NCBI GenBank assembly: GCA_029990175.1
Contig: JARKIP010000194.1
Coordinates: 524,052 to 588,051, forward strand
Reading direction: 5' to 3'
DNA: 64,000 bases
Source: Petunia secreta
Lineage: Eukaryota; Streptophyta; Magnoliopsida; Solanales; Solanaceae
Positions 46,826-56,382 of this stretch are shown here, one piece after another. The number at the start of each line of letters is the position of its first letter. Position 1 is the first letter of the stretch. The translations under genes were made by a program, and so were the position numbers. Below the pieces are notes generated by a model, which did not search any database, had not been told where the DNA came from, and was given only the letters and a program-made list of their open reading frames with translations.

Positions 46826-48894
46826 CCACCCCACACTTGAACCTTTGCTCGTCCTCGAGCAATCACAATTAACTTCCCAACCTAGGTAAAACAGGTCTGC
46901 CCATGACTATGGTTGATACCGGACCATTGAACCAATGCGCACATGACTACTATGGATCCACAAACATGCCAACAATTTACCAAAACCAAAAATATGAGAA
47001 CAACCACCCCAAAATAGCTCAAATGCACAAACTCAACTTAATGCAACCATGCTCCCCACAAAATCACACCTATCTACTCAACCAAGAAGCCATCAACTTC
47101 ACCTATTTCATGCAAACCATGCGCCCTCACCAATATGAAGCAAGAGAGTGCCCCCCCCCCCCCCCCCAAAAATCACACACAAAACCAATATAATGACTAG
47201 AATGGGGACAATAGCATAGAAAGAATTCACTCACTCTCATGAAAGTCTCACATGTCACACACAATGTACCATAGGCTTGCCCGTAGTGTAGGACTCCACT
47301 AATGTAAGCTCACTCTAATCGGGATTAACTAGGACTTTTAAAAGGTCGTAATGTAGGCTAAGGGGCGGGTAGGATACATATGGTAATAGTGACTACCTCC
47401 TAAGCACTTTAATACATCACAATTAAATTAAGCACAAATCTCATCAAAACCACCCAAATCAACAACTTCTACACATACACCTTCTCAACAAGTAGCATTT
47501 TTTTTATTTTAAGCGCACACTAGCAAGGAATGGACATCTTTCTCTCTTCTTTTTTTTCACAATTTTTTTCTTTTCAACTTTGCTATTTTTTTCAATTTTT
47601 AATTCCATCCAACCTTGCCAATGCTTTTCACTACATCACAATTTTAACATTATTCCCCTTCATGAGCTCCACTCAAAAACCTCCCAACATCCAACCACAA
47701 CTCCAAAATATTATCACAATATCAACTAAAGTTTCTAAGGAGTAAAGGGCCAAAAGAGATAATTAAGAACAAATGGGTAGGCTCGGGTGTGGGTACCAAC
47801 AAAAAGGGTCAAAGAAATCACAACAACAATTTTTCAAGGTATATATGTAAGGGTAGGCAAGGTAAAAGAAGGCCTTGTATCATCTCCCGACTAGAGCAAA
47901 CCTAGATTTCGCTTTGCACACACACGGGGCAAGTTCTAGACATTAATATGCAACATGGAGCAAATAAGAACATGCCTCACAACACACATTGCACGTAATC
48001 CACACAAAAAGGCTCAATCAACAACTCTCAACCAAGCTTCTAGAATGCAACTTGTGGAAATTTAAGCACTAATGCACAAAGGTTCACAATCAAGTCAAGC
48101 TAGCGGACTCAAGCATCTCAAGGGGGTCGTTCCAATTTTTCTTAGGCATGCATCAAATTAAAACCCAAGGACACCACAAATAGCACATGCAATCAATTCA
48201 AGTCCACCGGTATCAAAACACATCAAAAGCACCTAGCATTCTACCTCTTTCCTACGTCTAGGGTCATCTACAACTAACTATCCTAATCCTAAAAAAATAA
48301 AAACTACCCCGTTCAAAGGTCTTACCCGTGGAAAAGAACCGAGGCCATAAGAAAAACCACGGGGTGGATGACATGTACCACTAATAAAAACTAAAAGGAA
48401 AATCTTTTTGGAATTTTTTCATTGATTTTCTAATTTTTTTTTTCATATATTAAAGCAAGAAATAAATCAAAATAAAGTCAAGTGACAAAACAAAAATCCT
48501 ATGGTACATGCATCACTAACCTCAAAAATAGATAAAGGGTAGTTCCTCCACCCCACACTTAAACTAAGCACTATCCTCAGTGCTAAAAATAAGAAAGCGC
48601 AAGGTAAAGAAAACTTCCCTGAAGATTCTAGTCCTTGGTGCTAGCATCCTCCAAGCTTCCATATAGTATGAGGTACTCAGACTTCCCTCATCAGGTCATC
48701 AATATTGGGCAAGGGTGAGGACACCCCACACTTAGCCCTCGACATTACATGAACCTGCAATCCAAAGAATCACCCCAAAGTAATATACAACTATAAAAAT
48801 ACTAATAAAAATAAATAAAAAGTAAAGCAAGCAAATTGGGTTGCCTCCCAAGAAGCGCCTTAGTTAACGTCGTGGCACGACGAAAACAACTTCA
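46826..48894. other. Non-coding part of nested internal region 2
   Basis: Near-identical to 42341-44390. A C run of about 17 bases at 47151-47167 replaces a 7-base run in copy 1. Confidence 0.7.
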
Positions 48895-49879
48895 TCACTT
48901 TTTTCTCCACCTTGAACTTATGAATTGAATCCCCAACTTTGCCTCAAGCTTATGACTATGGTATTGGGGTGGTGGCAAAAATACAAAAGGACAAGTAAAC
49001 AATGCCGCATTTTGCACTTCTTAGCCTTTAAATGAGGGATGTCGTTTTGTCTCCTCGGCATCACAAACTCTAAAATATAGGCACCTTGTTCCTCCTCCTT
49101 TTGTTTCTTCATAGGCTCGGGTGGCTCAATTTTCATGTCACCATCCAAACACAATGTTGAAAATGATTGGAATGAGGTCCAATGCGCTTCAATTCTAAAT
49201 TGCATTGCTTTTGACACCCTCACTTGCACAAACACTAGAGTCCTCAAATATGATGTTTTCTATTTCCTCACTTGACTCTAATGTAATTTCCTCAACCTTG
49301 GCATTATCAACTACTATTGGGTCGAATGATAGGAATTCCACTTTTTGCTCCTCAAATTGGGCTTCTAAGCTCTTCTATCTCAAATCTACTATTCACGACA
49401 ACTGATAATTGGGCATTAGACACCTCAACCATATCACTCAAATTCTCCTCTAAATCGTGAATAGTCAAGCAAATTCGTCGATCTCTTGCCTGAGCACAAC
49501 CTCTCTTCTATAAATTGCCTCGTCATATTTGCAAGTTCACTCCTGAAATCCCCATAAGCTTCTAAGAGTTTGGCTTGCTCCATTAGCCAAGTTTCGCTAA
49601 CAACCTGCACTTTATCGCTCCTGTCAAACTCACAAACATCATTAGAATCATCACCAAAATTATTGGGGGAAGGAGCATGACACTTAGACAATCATTCCAC
49701 CGACCACCACACAATTTACAAAAATTCCAATCAAAGGTGGTAGAAAATTCACATAACCAGTCTCGCAGGGTTGGAAGACTCGGGCAATTTTCCAAAAATG
49801 ATGTCCTCCACAAAGTAGACAAGAATCAACAAAATTTGAGCAAACCATCATTCAACCCACTTTCATTAAAAGATGCCAT
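48895..49879 (-). pseudogene. Gag-like protein of the nested element, frameshifted copy
   Basis: The same gene as 44391-45380, beginning at the corresponding ATG (49877-49879). It is broken by single-base indels, for example an extra A near 49843, a lost G near 49687, and other lost or gained bases near 49470, 49362, 49195 and 48990. Pieces remain open in different frames. Confidence 0.88.
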
Positions 49880-49998
49880 GTAAACTAGTAATAAAATAAT
49901 AAACTAAAATAATAATAATAATAATAAAATAAAATAAAAAATTAAACCTGAATAGAAAATAATAAATTGTTTAAAAAGAAATCAGTCAATTATTTAGT

Positions 49999-50015
49999 CC
50001 CCGGCAACGGCGCCA
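49999..50015 (-). other. Primer-binding site complementary to tRNA-Asp (copy 2)
   Basis: TGGCGCCGTTGCCGGGG on the minus strand, 17 bases matching the complement of the plant tRNA-Asp 3' end, six bases after the end of LTR 3. Confidence 0.85.
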
Positions 50016-50021
50016 AAAACT

Positions 50022-51323
50022 TGTTGCTCCAAAACGCACACGCAAGTATACGTGGTCGACAAGTAATAAAGTGATAAATCGAGTATCGTTCCCACGAGGA
50101 CTATTCAGACTGAATCCTATCAAACAATCTATATAAACTACTCAGGGATCTTTTCCAATGGTTGAGATTTTACTAACTAATTGCAATAATTAAAACAAGT
50201 AATTGAGATCAATTTATGGGTTGTTATCAATAATGGAGAAACGGTCCAGGGTCAGAGTTACAAACAATCCAGTTGAGTTTTCCAGTTGAATCTACTTCTT
50301 GATTTCCTAGATTGCTAACTAACAGGTTAATTGTACCCGTGAAATCCTTTCGATTCTTCACGGTCTATGCAGGCTACTCCAATCCCTATATGTCTATGGG
50401 TTGAATCACGAGCACGGCATTAACGATCCTGTAATGAGTTAAACTAGGCAAGCAAGTATATGTCTATCCTACCCGCGAATTGGTTCCCCGATGCCCGGGT
50501 TCACAAACTAGTTCTATTCTTTCTTATTTGCGTCATAAATTCCCTCTGTCGAGTTCAATCTAAGAACCGTAGATAGTGTTCAATTATACGGCCGTTATAA
50601 TCAAACAATTATGATCAAGAAAGAATAAACAATCCGTAATGGTAAATCAATAGGAAGAAATCAACTTTCAAACATCAACCTTCATGTAATTACTCTAACC
50701 CTAGAACGAACAAACTATAGAATTAAAGAGAAGAATAAGAGAAAGAGAAAAAGAACTTGGTTAGAAGACATCTAGGGCTCCTTCCCTCTCCTCCAAAACT
50801 TGCTCCAAAGTCTCAACTCCATGAAAAACGAAGTAAAAGAGTATTTATAGAGTTTACAAACACCTAGTAATAAGTTAGACCCAATCCTAAACGAAATAGG
50901 AAGTAAAAACGCGCACAAGGGGCGCTATAACGGCGCCCCGCGCCTCGGAACGCGTGAGCTTGGACAGAGGACGTCGAAATCATCCCGCTTTGGGCCTGCG
51001 CCGCATTGAAAAATGCGCTGGGGGTGGCTGGCGCTTTGGGGGGCGCGGGCATGCCCCACAGCGCCCAGCCAAATTCCTATTTCGTTCGCTCTTTTGCTCG
51101 CTCGTGTCGTGCCTTCGTGTGCTCGATCCAATCCTCAATCAAAATCCAATCTTTTCTTGCTCAATCATGCTCTTAAAAGCTCCAATTACACTGCACAACA
51201 ACCTACATACGCACGACATAAATTCAGTGTAAAACCACAGTCACAAGCTATAAAACGAGCGAATAAAGTATTCAAACGTTAAGGAAATATTAAGGAAATA
51301 TAGGCATAAAATGCCAAACATCA
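50022..51323 (-). repeat. Nested-element LTR 3
   Basis: 1302 bp. Its right edge (GCCAAACATCA) abuts copia gag sequence at 51324. It has the same TATA box and C/G-rich block as LTR 1. Confidence 0.93.
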
Positions 51324-52185
51324 GTCATATACCTTTTAGGCTCGGGGCAATCACGAGCATAATGTCCTTTGTTCTCACAGTTGTAGCACTTCTGCTTAGC
51401 CATGTCCACTTTCTTCTTTTGAAAAGAACCATCTTTCTTTCCTTGATGATTAGTCTTAGGTTTCTTAGAGGCTTGTCCTTTCCCCTTCTTTTGAGAAAAC
51501 CCGCCATACTTGCGTTTTTTGCCTTGTCCACGTTTTGGACCAGAACTTGCCACATACGCACTTGTAGTAGCTTTGTCCACCCCGAGGCGCTCTTCCTCGA
51601 GTTCCAAATGACGCTTAGCATCTTCCATTGTTTTGATGCTAACATTGTGGGTCAGGTGCATTTTCATGTTTTCCCAGTTTTGAGGTAAGGAACGAATTAC
51701 CGCCTGGACTTGTTGCTCCTCAGTCAATACATGCCCAGCATCCTTTAGCTCATTCACCATATTCGACATATGACGAAGATGCTTTACGCATAGTATGATC
51801 AGGGCGTTTCTTATAAGTATCAAACTTAATAGTAAGTGCCCCTCAAACTTAGCAACTGAAGTATGACCAAATTTTTCTTTCAATGCGGACCACATGTCCT
51901 TAGCATTGTCATACTCACGGAACTCTCTCATTAATATCATTATCCATACTACTCAGCAAAGTAATACGAGCGAGAGAGTTCTTCTTTCTCCAAGCCCGAT
52001 AAGCCTGAAGGTCTCTCACATGTTGTTCGGTGTCACCATCTTCAGGAGGCGTCAGAAACACATTAAGAGCCTCTTGCTCTTCCAAGACATAATGGATTTT
52101 CATACTCCATATTTCATAATTGTCGCCATTTAGCTTTATCTCCTTTATTAAGCTCGGCGACAATGTTCTTAGTAGCAGTTGACAT
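51324..52185 (-). pseudogene. Copia gag, frameshifted and cut by the nested array
   Basis: Starts at the ATG at 52185 on the minus strand. Features are LNGDNYEIW near the N-terminus, the UBN2-type capsid middle (DMWSALKEKFG, LPQNWENMK, LELEEERL), a Lys-rich stretch and the zinc knuckle CYNCENKGHYARDC (CX2CX4HX4C). Breaks are a one-base shift near 52140, another near 51925 and a third near 51800. The reading frame ends at the junction with LTR 3, so the gag-pol link is lost. The product would be the nucleocapsid of the virus-like particle. Confidence 0.9.
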
Positions 52186-52574
52186 ACTGATATTCAAAAC
52201 AAGTATAAAACTAAAATGAGACAACTAAGTACATAATTTAAGCCTAAATTCATATACATTTTATTCCTCAAAATAATTGACTATATAAATATTTATTCCA
52301 TATTAGATTTAGAATCGAAAGTTCACTAAGTTCCCAATCATCATCTAAAGAACTAACATGTAGTAAATTCAATATAATTAATTATGCAAAGAATACATTG
52401 TCTTAAAATAACTTAAAATCAAGACAAAATAAACAAGGAACAAATTCTATAACAAATATAGAAATATTCAACTTACACAATAACAATCAACATAGACACT
52501 AAAGTCAAAAAAAAAAAAAAAAAAAAAATTTACATACTTATGCAAATACTACATCACATAGACAATTACTAATA

Positions 52575-52946
52575 CTAAGCAGACCTATACTTAAATTCTT
52601 TCACATGGACTGGAATAGATTTAATAAGAGCCCTGTACAAATTAGGGGGCAATAGAAAATCTGGCAATAGAAAACCGGCTCTCGGAACCACTGGTCGAAC
52701 TAAATTCAACCTATTTCTATCTCTCATAGGTAGTCCAATAGAACGACACACAGTCTTCTGGATATTTATAGCAATATCGTTATACAATTTCTGCACAATA
52801 TCCTGAACTAACATTCTATAAGGTCCGACCAACACGAAAGATCCAACCAATTTGTTTTGAATCTCTTTCCAAGTTTTATCAAGCATGTCTCTATGGAACT
52901 CATTAGATGACAGGGTTGATCGTAATGCCTTTATATTTTTCCTCAT
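52575..52946 (-). CDS. Leader ORF B of the copia element, unknown product
   Basis: 123 codons in the same orientation as gag, about 390 bases upstream of it. The protein is basic at the N-terminus (MRKNIKALRSTL), has a central helix-like stretch (YRMLVQDIVQKLYNDIAINI) and a Pro/Leu-rich end (FLLPDFLLPPNLYRALI). No retroelement motif is recognised. The composition looks more protein-like than the surrounding A/T-rich leader. It may be a captured host fragment or an element-specific accessory ORF. Confidence 0.4.
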   Translation of the reverse strand: MRKNIKALRSTLSSNEFHRDMLDKTWKEIQNKLVGSFVLVGPYRMLVQDIVQKLYNDIAINIQKTVCRSIGLPMRDRNRLNLVRPVVPRAGFLLPDFLLPPNLYRALIKSIPVHVKEFKYRSA

Positions 52947-52991
52947 CTATTAACAAACCACCAAACCCACACGGTCTGTTGGATTAACTTG

Positions 52992-53144
52992 TTAACCAAT
53001 ATAAGATGTTCCACAAAACATACTAGATCTCTTTCTAGTATTAGGTGCTAGAGGGAATTTGGCCAAAATATCAATCATATCTTTCACCCTTCTCCTCTGA
53101 CTCTCAGTGCGAACTCTTATAGGCGTCCTTCTTAGGCATCCCAT
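52992..53144 (-). CDS. Leader ORF A of the copia element, unknown small basic product
   Basis: 50 codons, with an Arg-rich start (MGCLRRTPIRVRT, then QRRRVKDMIDILAKF). It precedes ORF B by 45 bases on the same strand. Both could be parts of one broken frame. No family is recognised. Confidence 0.3.
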   Translation of the reverse strand: MGCLRRTPIRVRTESQRRRVKDMIDILAKFPLAPNTRKRSSMFCGTSYIG

Positions 53145-54490
53145 GATTTTCTGTAACACATACAGAAAAATTAAGAGTTGCCATCAAACATACACATGTA
53201 TATTAAAGAAGGACGCACAATAAAGTTTTACAAAAAACTTTATATGGTAGTTTTTGAGGAAAAATGTGTCTATTCACTTTTAATTGAAAATCTTTTTGCC
53301 ATGGAATTAGAAGGTCTACCTTAGTACTTAGTAGTATGTACTTGGTCTGACAAGAAATATAAGACGATGATATTTTCGGACAAGAATAGTTTTTCAATTT
53401 CAAACAAGAGTGAAACAAATTCTAACTGTACTGCACTATTCCCATTTTTCAAAACAGATAAACGGACACCACAGTTCCATGTACTTTGAAAAAAAAAACA
53501 GAGAATAAAAAAAACTTTGTTGTAAAGGAAACACAGCCAGCAAAAACAAGAAAACTTTTGTGACATAGACTTTCGTACTTCACAAAAAAAATTCACTTTA
53601 AAACAAGATTACAAAACTTGTTCACTTTAAAGGAAAACTATATATTGAGTGAGTTAAGGAAGGAAAAACAAAAAACAACTTTTGACTTTATCACAAACTA
53701 CATGATAGCAGTACAAAATTTTTTTATTGCTTTAGGCTCAGAATAAACAGTCTCTCTTACAAAGTATAGAAAGAAAACTAATGTATCTTTCAAAAATGGA
53801 ATCTTCTGCCAAGTATCAAGAAATAAAGGACAAAAGTACCTTTTACTTTTTTAAAAAAAAAAAAAAAATTACGGCAGAACTGTGTAAAATCAATTGCCTT
53901 TACTTTTCATCTTATTCCATCACATGGCTTGAGATTATAGGACACACCAACTCATATGTGTCAATCTCTGCAACCTTGTACCATAGTCCAAAAAGAAGTA
54001 AAAGGAATATATATATATTATATATAGTTGCTGCCAACTTTCAGTCATTCTTTCAAGTAAAGTGAACAAGGAAAAACTTGTACTTTGGAGTTTGGACCAA
54101 AAATTGATCAGATCATTGACGTGGTTCTTTTAAAACCAAGGAAAAAAAAGCTTACATCATCTTTTATTCTCTTTTGCTCTATGGATCAGAAGAATCTTAT
54201 AGTACAGTTTTATTTCATAAAATATATAGAATGTATTGAATTCTTGTCAAAACAAATTCCAACACTGCCTATAATTGGACAAATTCCGAAAACAAATTTT
54301 TGACCAAAAAACAAAACATGCAACCAGATACTACCCAGAATTGAGATTTAAATCTATGATCAACAGTGTTATAAAAGACTTTCCACCACCAATCAAAACT
54401 TGTACAAAAAACACAATAACAAGAAATAAACGGAGCAAAGAACACATAAATTCGTCAATTTCCACAAAACAACTAGGAAACGAATAACCT

Positions 54491-54504
54491 GGCTCTGATA
54501 CCAA
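54491..54504 (-). other. Copia primer-binding site, tRNA-Met initiator
   Basis: The minus strand reads TTGGTATCAGAGCC immediately after the 5' LTR. TGGTATCAGAGC is the standard complement of the plant initiator tRNA-Met 3' end used by copia elements. Confidence 0.92.
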
Positions 54505-54957
54505 TGAAGAGAAATTCTAGAACACAAAGTTCACAGGACAACCGCATTCGTTTCACTAATCAATAACACAATCACATGTGAATTAACACGAATTGTATCA
54601 AATTGCCACAGTCTAGGGTCGTACCTTTTAGAGACTTTTGTTCCTGCTATTTCTGGTGAAGAATCTCCACTAAAATCACTCAGAACTTTTTGGAATTAAG
54701 GGAAGAAGGAAGAAGAAAGAGGAAGAAGAAAACTTGTTTTTTTCTTCAGAGAAGTCACGTTTCTTTTTGAAAAGGGATGCTTCCCTTTATTCTGATAAAA
54801 CAACGTTTAGGGAAACGTTGTTTCTCTTCCCTCTTTTTCTTTATTTATCAAGAATAATAATTAATAAATATATATAAATAATTATATATTTAATAATTTA
54901 TTATTTTAGAATGGATCTGGGTTGACCCACATGGGTGACCCGATCCAATTTCCTTCA
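54505..54957 (-). repeat. Right LTR (5' LTR) of the Ty1-copia element
   Basis: 453 bp, partner of 36291-36745. It is followed by the target duplication GAAAC at 54958-54962 and then the second part of the interrupted MITE. Confidence 0.93.
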
Positions 54958-54962
54958 GAAAC

Positions 54963-55048
54963 AAATGACAAAATTAGTCTTGAATTATAACTATTTTGGA
55001 ACAGATATTTTTAGCTAAAGAGACACTTAAAATGGGACGAAGGAAGTA
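54963..55048. mobile_element. Right part of the MITE split by the copia element
   Basis: It ends TAAAATGGGACGAAGGAAGTA, the inverse of the left end at 36111. See 36111-36290. Confidence 0.85.
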
Positions 55049-56268
55049 TTGTTTTCTCCTATCAAGATTTTGAAAATCTCAAAACGTGTTCTCGAGGGAG
55101 TAAGTTTTTCTGGATAAGGTATGATAAATATGTGTTTTCCGGAGTTCTTCCACAAACCATGCAACAACAAATATTGGGGGTATTAATTAATTTAAATATT
55201 TTCAATGACAAAAATTACTCTATCAACAAGGAGCACTGAACCATTTTAATGGGTCTACTATATACGGATTCAAATTAGCCCGATTAATGAGTTTCGTATA
55301 CCAAATATAAAAACAAAGGTCAAAGCAGCCTGCTCAACCTTCCTTAGTAGTACTAGGCATGTCCATTTGTCTCAATCGATCTCTACTAATAATAGTACTT
55401 GTTTAATTATCTCCACGGCTTTCAATTCTGTTTACCAAAGTTTTTTACGTTTTCAGATCTTTGCTCTTCCTTTTATTCTGTGTTAATATGTTCATTATAT
55501 TTTACATGGAGGTGCTTAACAAATATCAAAAGTCGTTCTTAGACATGTCATAAGTCGGTAAAGGTTTGGCGGTTCTTAGACATGTCATGATATGCTACGC
55601 TATGGCCATAACAGTATGTCAATAAGAGTAAAATAAAAAATTTAATAAGTTAATAAATTTTCATAAATATACAGAAAGATACCAATCTTTTAGATAGACT
55701 AATTGAATATAGAAGCAACAATTTTTTCTCTGTTACAAGCTCATATGCTCGCACGTAATTTGCACGATTAATTTAAAGAGTTAATTTTATCGAGGTCACT
55801 CAACTATTGCTTCATTACCACAAAGTCACTTTTATTTTTTTTTTACCCAAAAGTCACTCAACTATTATTCATTACCACAAAGTCATTTTTGTTTCTTTTG
55901 TTATCCACAAAGTGACTTTTGGGTAACAAAAAAACAAAAGTGACTTTGTGGTAATGAAAGATAGTTGAGTGACCAAGTAAAATTAACTCTTAATTTAAGA
56001 TACTTTTAATTTGTGAGAACAATATATGTTTACAAGAGAGGATAAATATAGCCAAGTAGAACAGGGGCCTCGAAAAAAAAAAAAACTTTCTTTATGCCTT
56101 CATACAATTCATTAATTGCGTTATATATAAGTAGTATATTATATGAGAAATTAGGAAGTATAGAACATGAAATTAATTTGCTAGAAAGGAATCCACGTTG
56201 CAAGATATTCATTTTATTCGTATTAACTACTCAGCTATCCAGGGAAGGTGATGGCTTACATGAAAATA
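55049..56268. other. Spacer between the retroelement nest and the terpene synthase
   Basis: AT-rich, with the foldback MITE at 55777-55990. An A run at about 56077-56089 is present. No gene supported. Confidence 0.4.
55777..55990. mobile_element. Foldback MITE with 8 bp target duplication (hAT-like)
   Basis: The ends AGAGTTAATTTTA and TAAAATTAACTCT are exact inverted repeats, and the perfect 8-mer TAATTTAA lies on each side (55769-55776 and 55991-55998). Further in, CACTCAACTAT ... ATAGTTGAGTG and ACCACAAAGTCACTTTT / AAAAGTGACTTTGTGGT also pair, so most of the 214 bp can fold on itself. Confidence 0.85.
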
Positions 56269-56280
56269 CTATATATATAG
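56269..56280 (+). promoter_or_regulatory. Probable TATA box of the terpene synthase gene
   Basis: CTATATATATAG lies about 105 bases before the ATG at 56383, which gives a leader of about 75 bases. Motif evidence only. Confidence 0.45.
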
Positions 56281-56382
56281 ATATGCCAACAGCTGCATGG
56301 AGATCCAAGTAGTACAACTATAGGTCAAAATCTTTTCACATAAAATTTGATTAAACGGAGGGTTTCGCCAAACTAGCTAGGG

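Larger units (their letters stand above)
41037..51323 (-). mobile_element. Nested tandem array of a non-autonomous LTR retrotransposon (LTR-int-LTR-int-LTR)
   Basis: Three LTRs of 1302-1304 bp alternate with two internal regions of about 3.2 kb. Each internal region has, in minus-strand order, a tRNA-Asp primer site, a gag-like ORF of about 329 codons (open in one copy), a long non-coding stretch and a polypurine tract (AGTGTGGGGTGG). No protease, RT or integrase is present, so it is a LARD/TR-GAG-type element, probably driven by a Gypsy relative because the tRNA-Asp primer is typical of Athila/Tat lines. It separates copia gag from copia protease. Sharing of the central LTR points to unequal recombination between LTRs. 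Confidence 0.92.
52186..54490. other. Long 5' leader of the copia element
   Basis: 2.3 kb between the primer site and gag, rich in A and T on the plus strand, with an A run at 52509-52528. It carries two short minus-strand ORFs (52992-53144 and 52575-52946) described separately. Confidence 0.6.
36291..54957 (-). mobile_element. Ty1-copia LTR retrotransposon, minus strand, interrupted by a nested array
   Basis: Two near-identical LTRs and a perfect 5 bp target duplication (GAAAC at 36286-36290 and 54958-54962) bound this element. In minus-strand order it has 5' LTR, tRNA-iMet primer site, a 2.3 kb leader, gag, [nested array 41037-51323], protease, integrase, reverse transcriptase, RNase H, about 1.06 kb of 3' non-coding sequence, then 3' LTR. 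Integrase before RT identifies the copia superfamily, close to the Tnt1/Tork kind. Without the insert it is about 8.4 kb, longer than a typical copia element because of the leader and 3' region. Several stops and frameshifts in gag and pol make it non-autonomous as sequenced. Confidence 0.95.

Noticed and set aside
41037..51323. Three satellite-like tandem repeats of 4.5 kb
   Set aside because: The units have TG...CA ends, primer sites and polypurine tracts, so they are LTR elements sharing LTRs, not a satellite.
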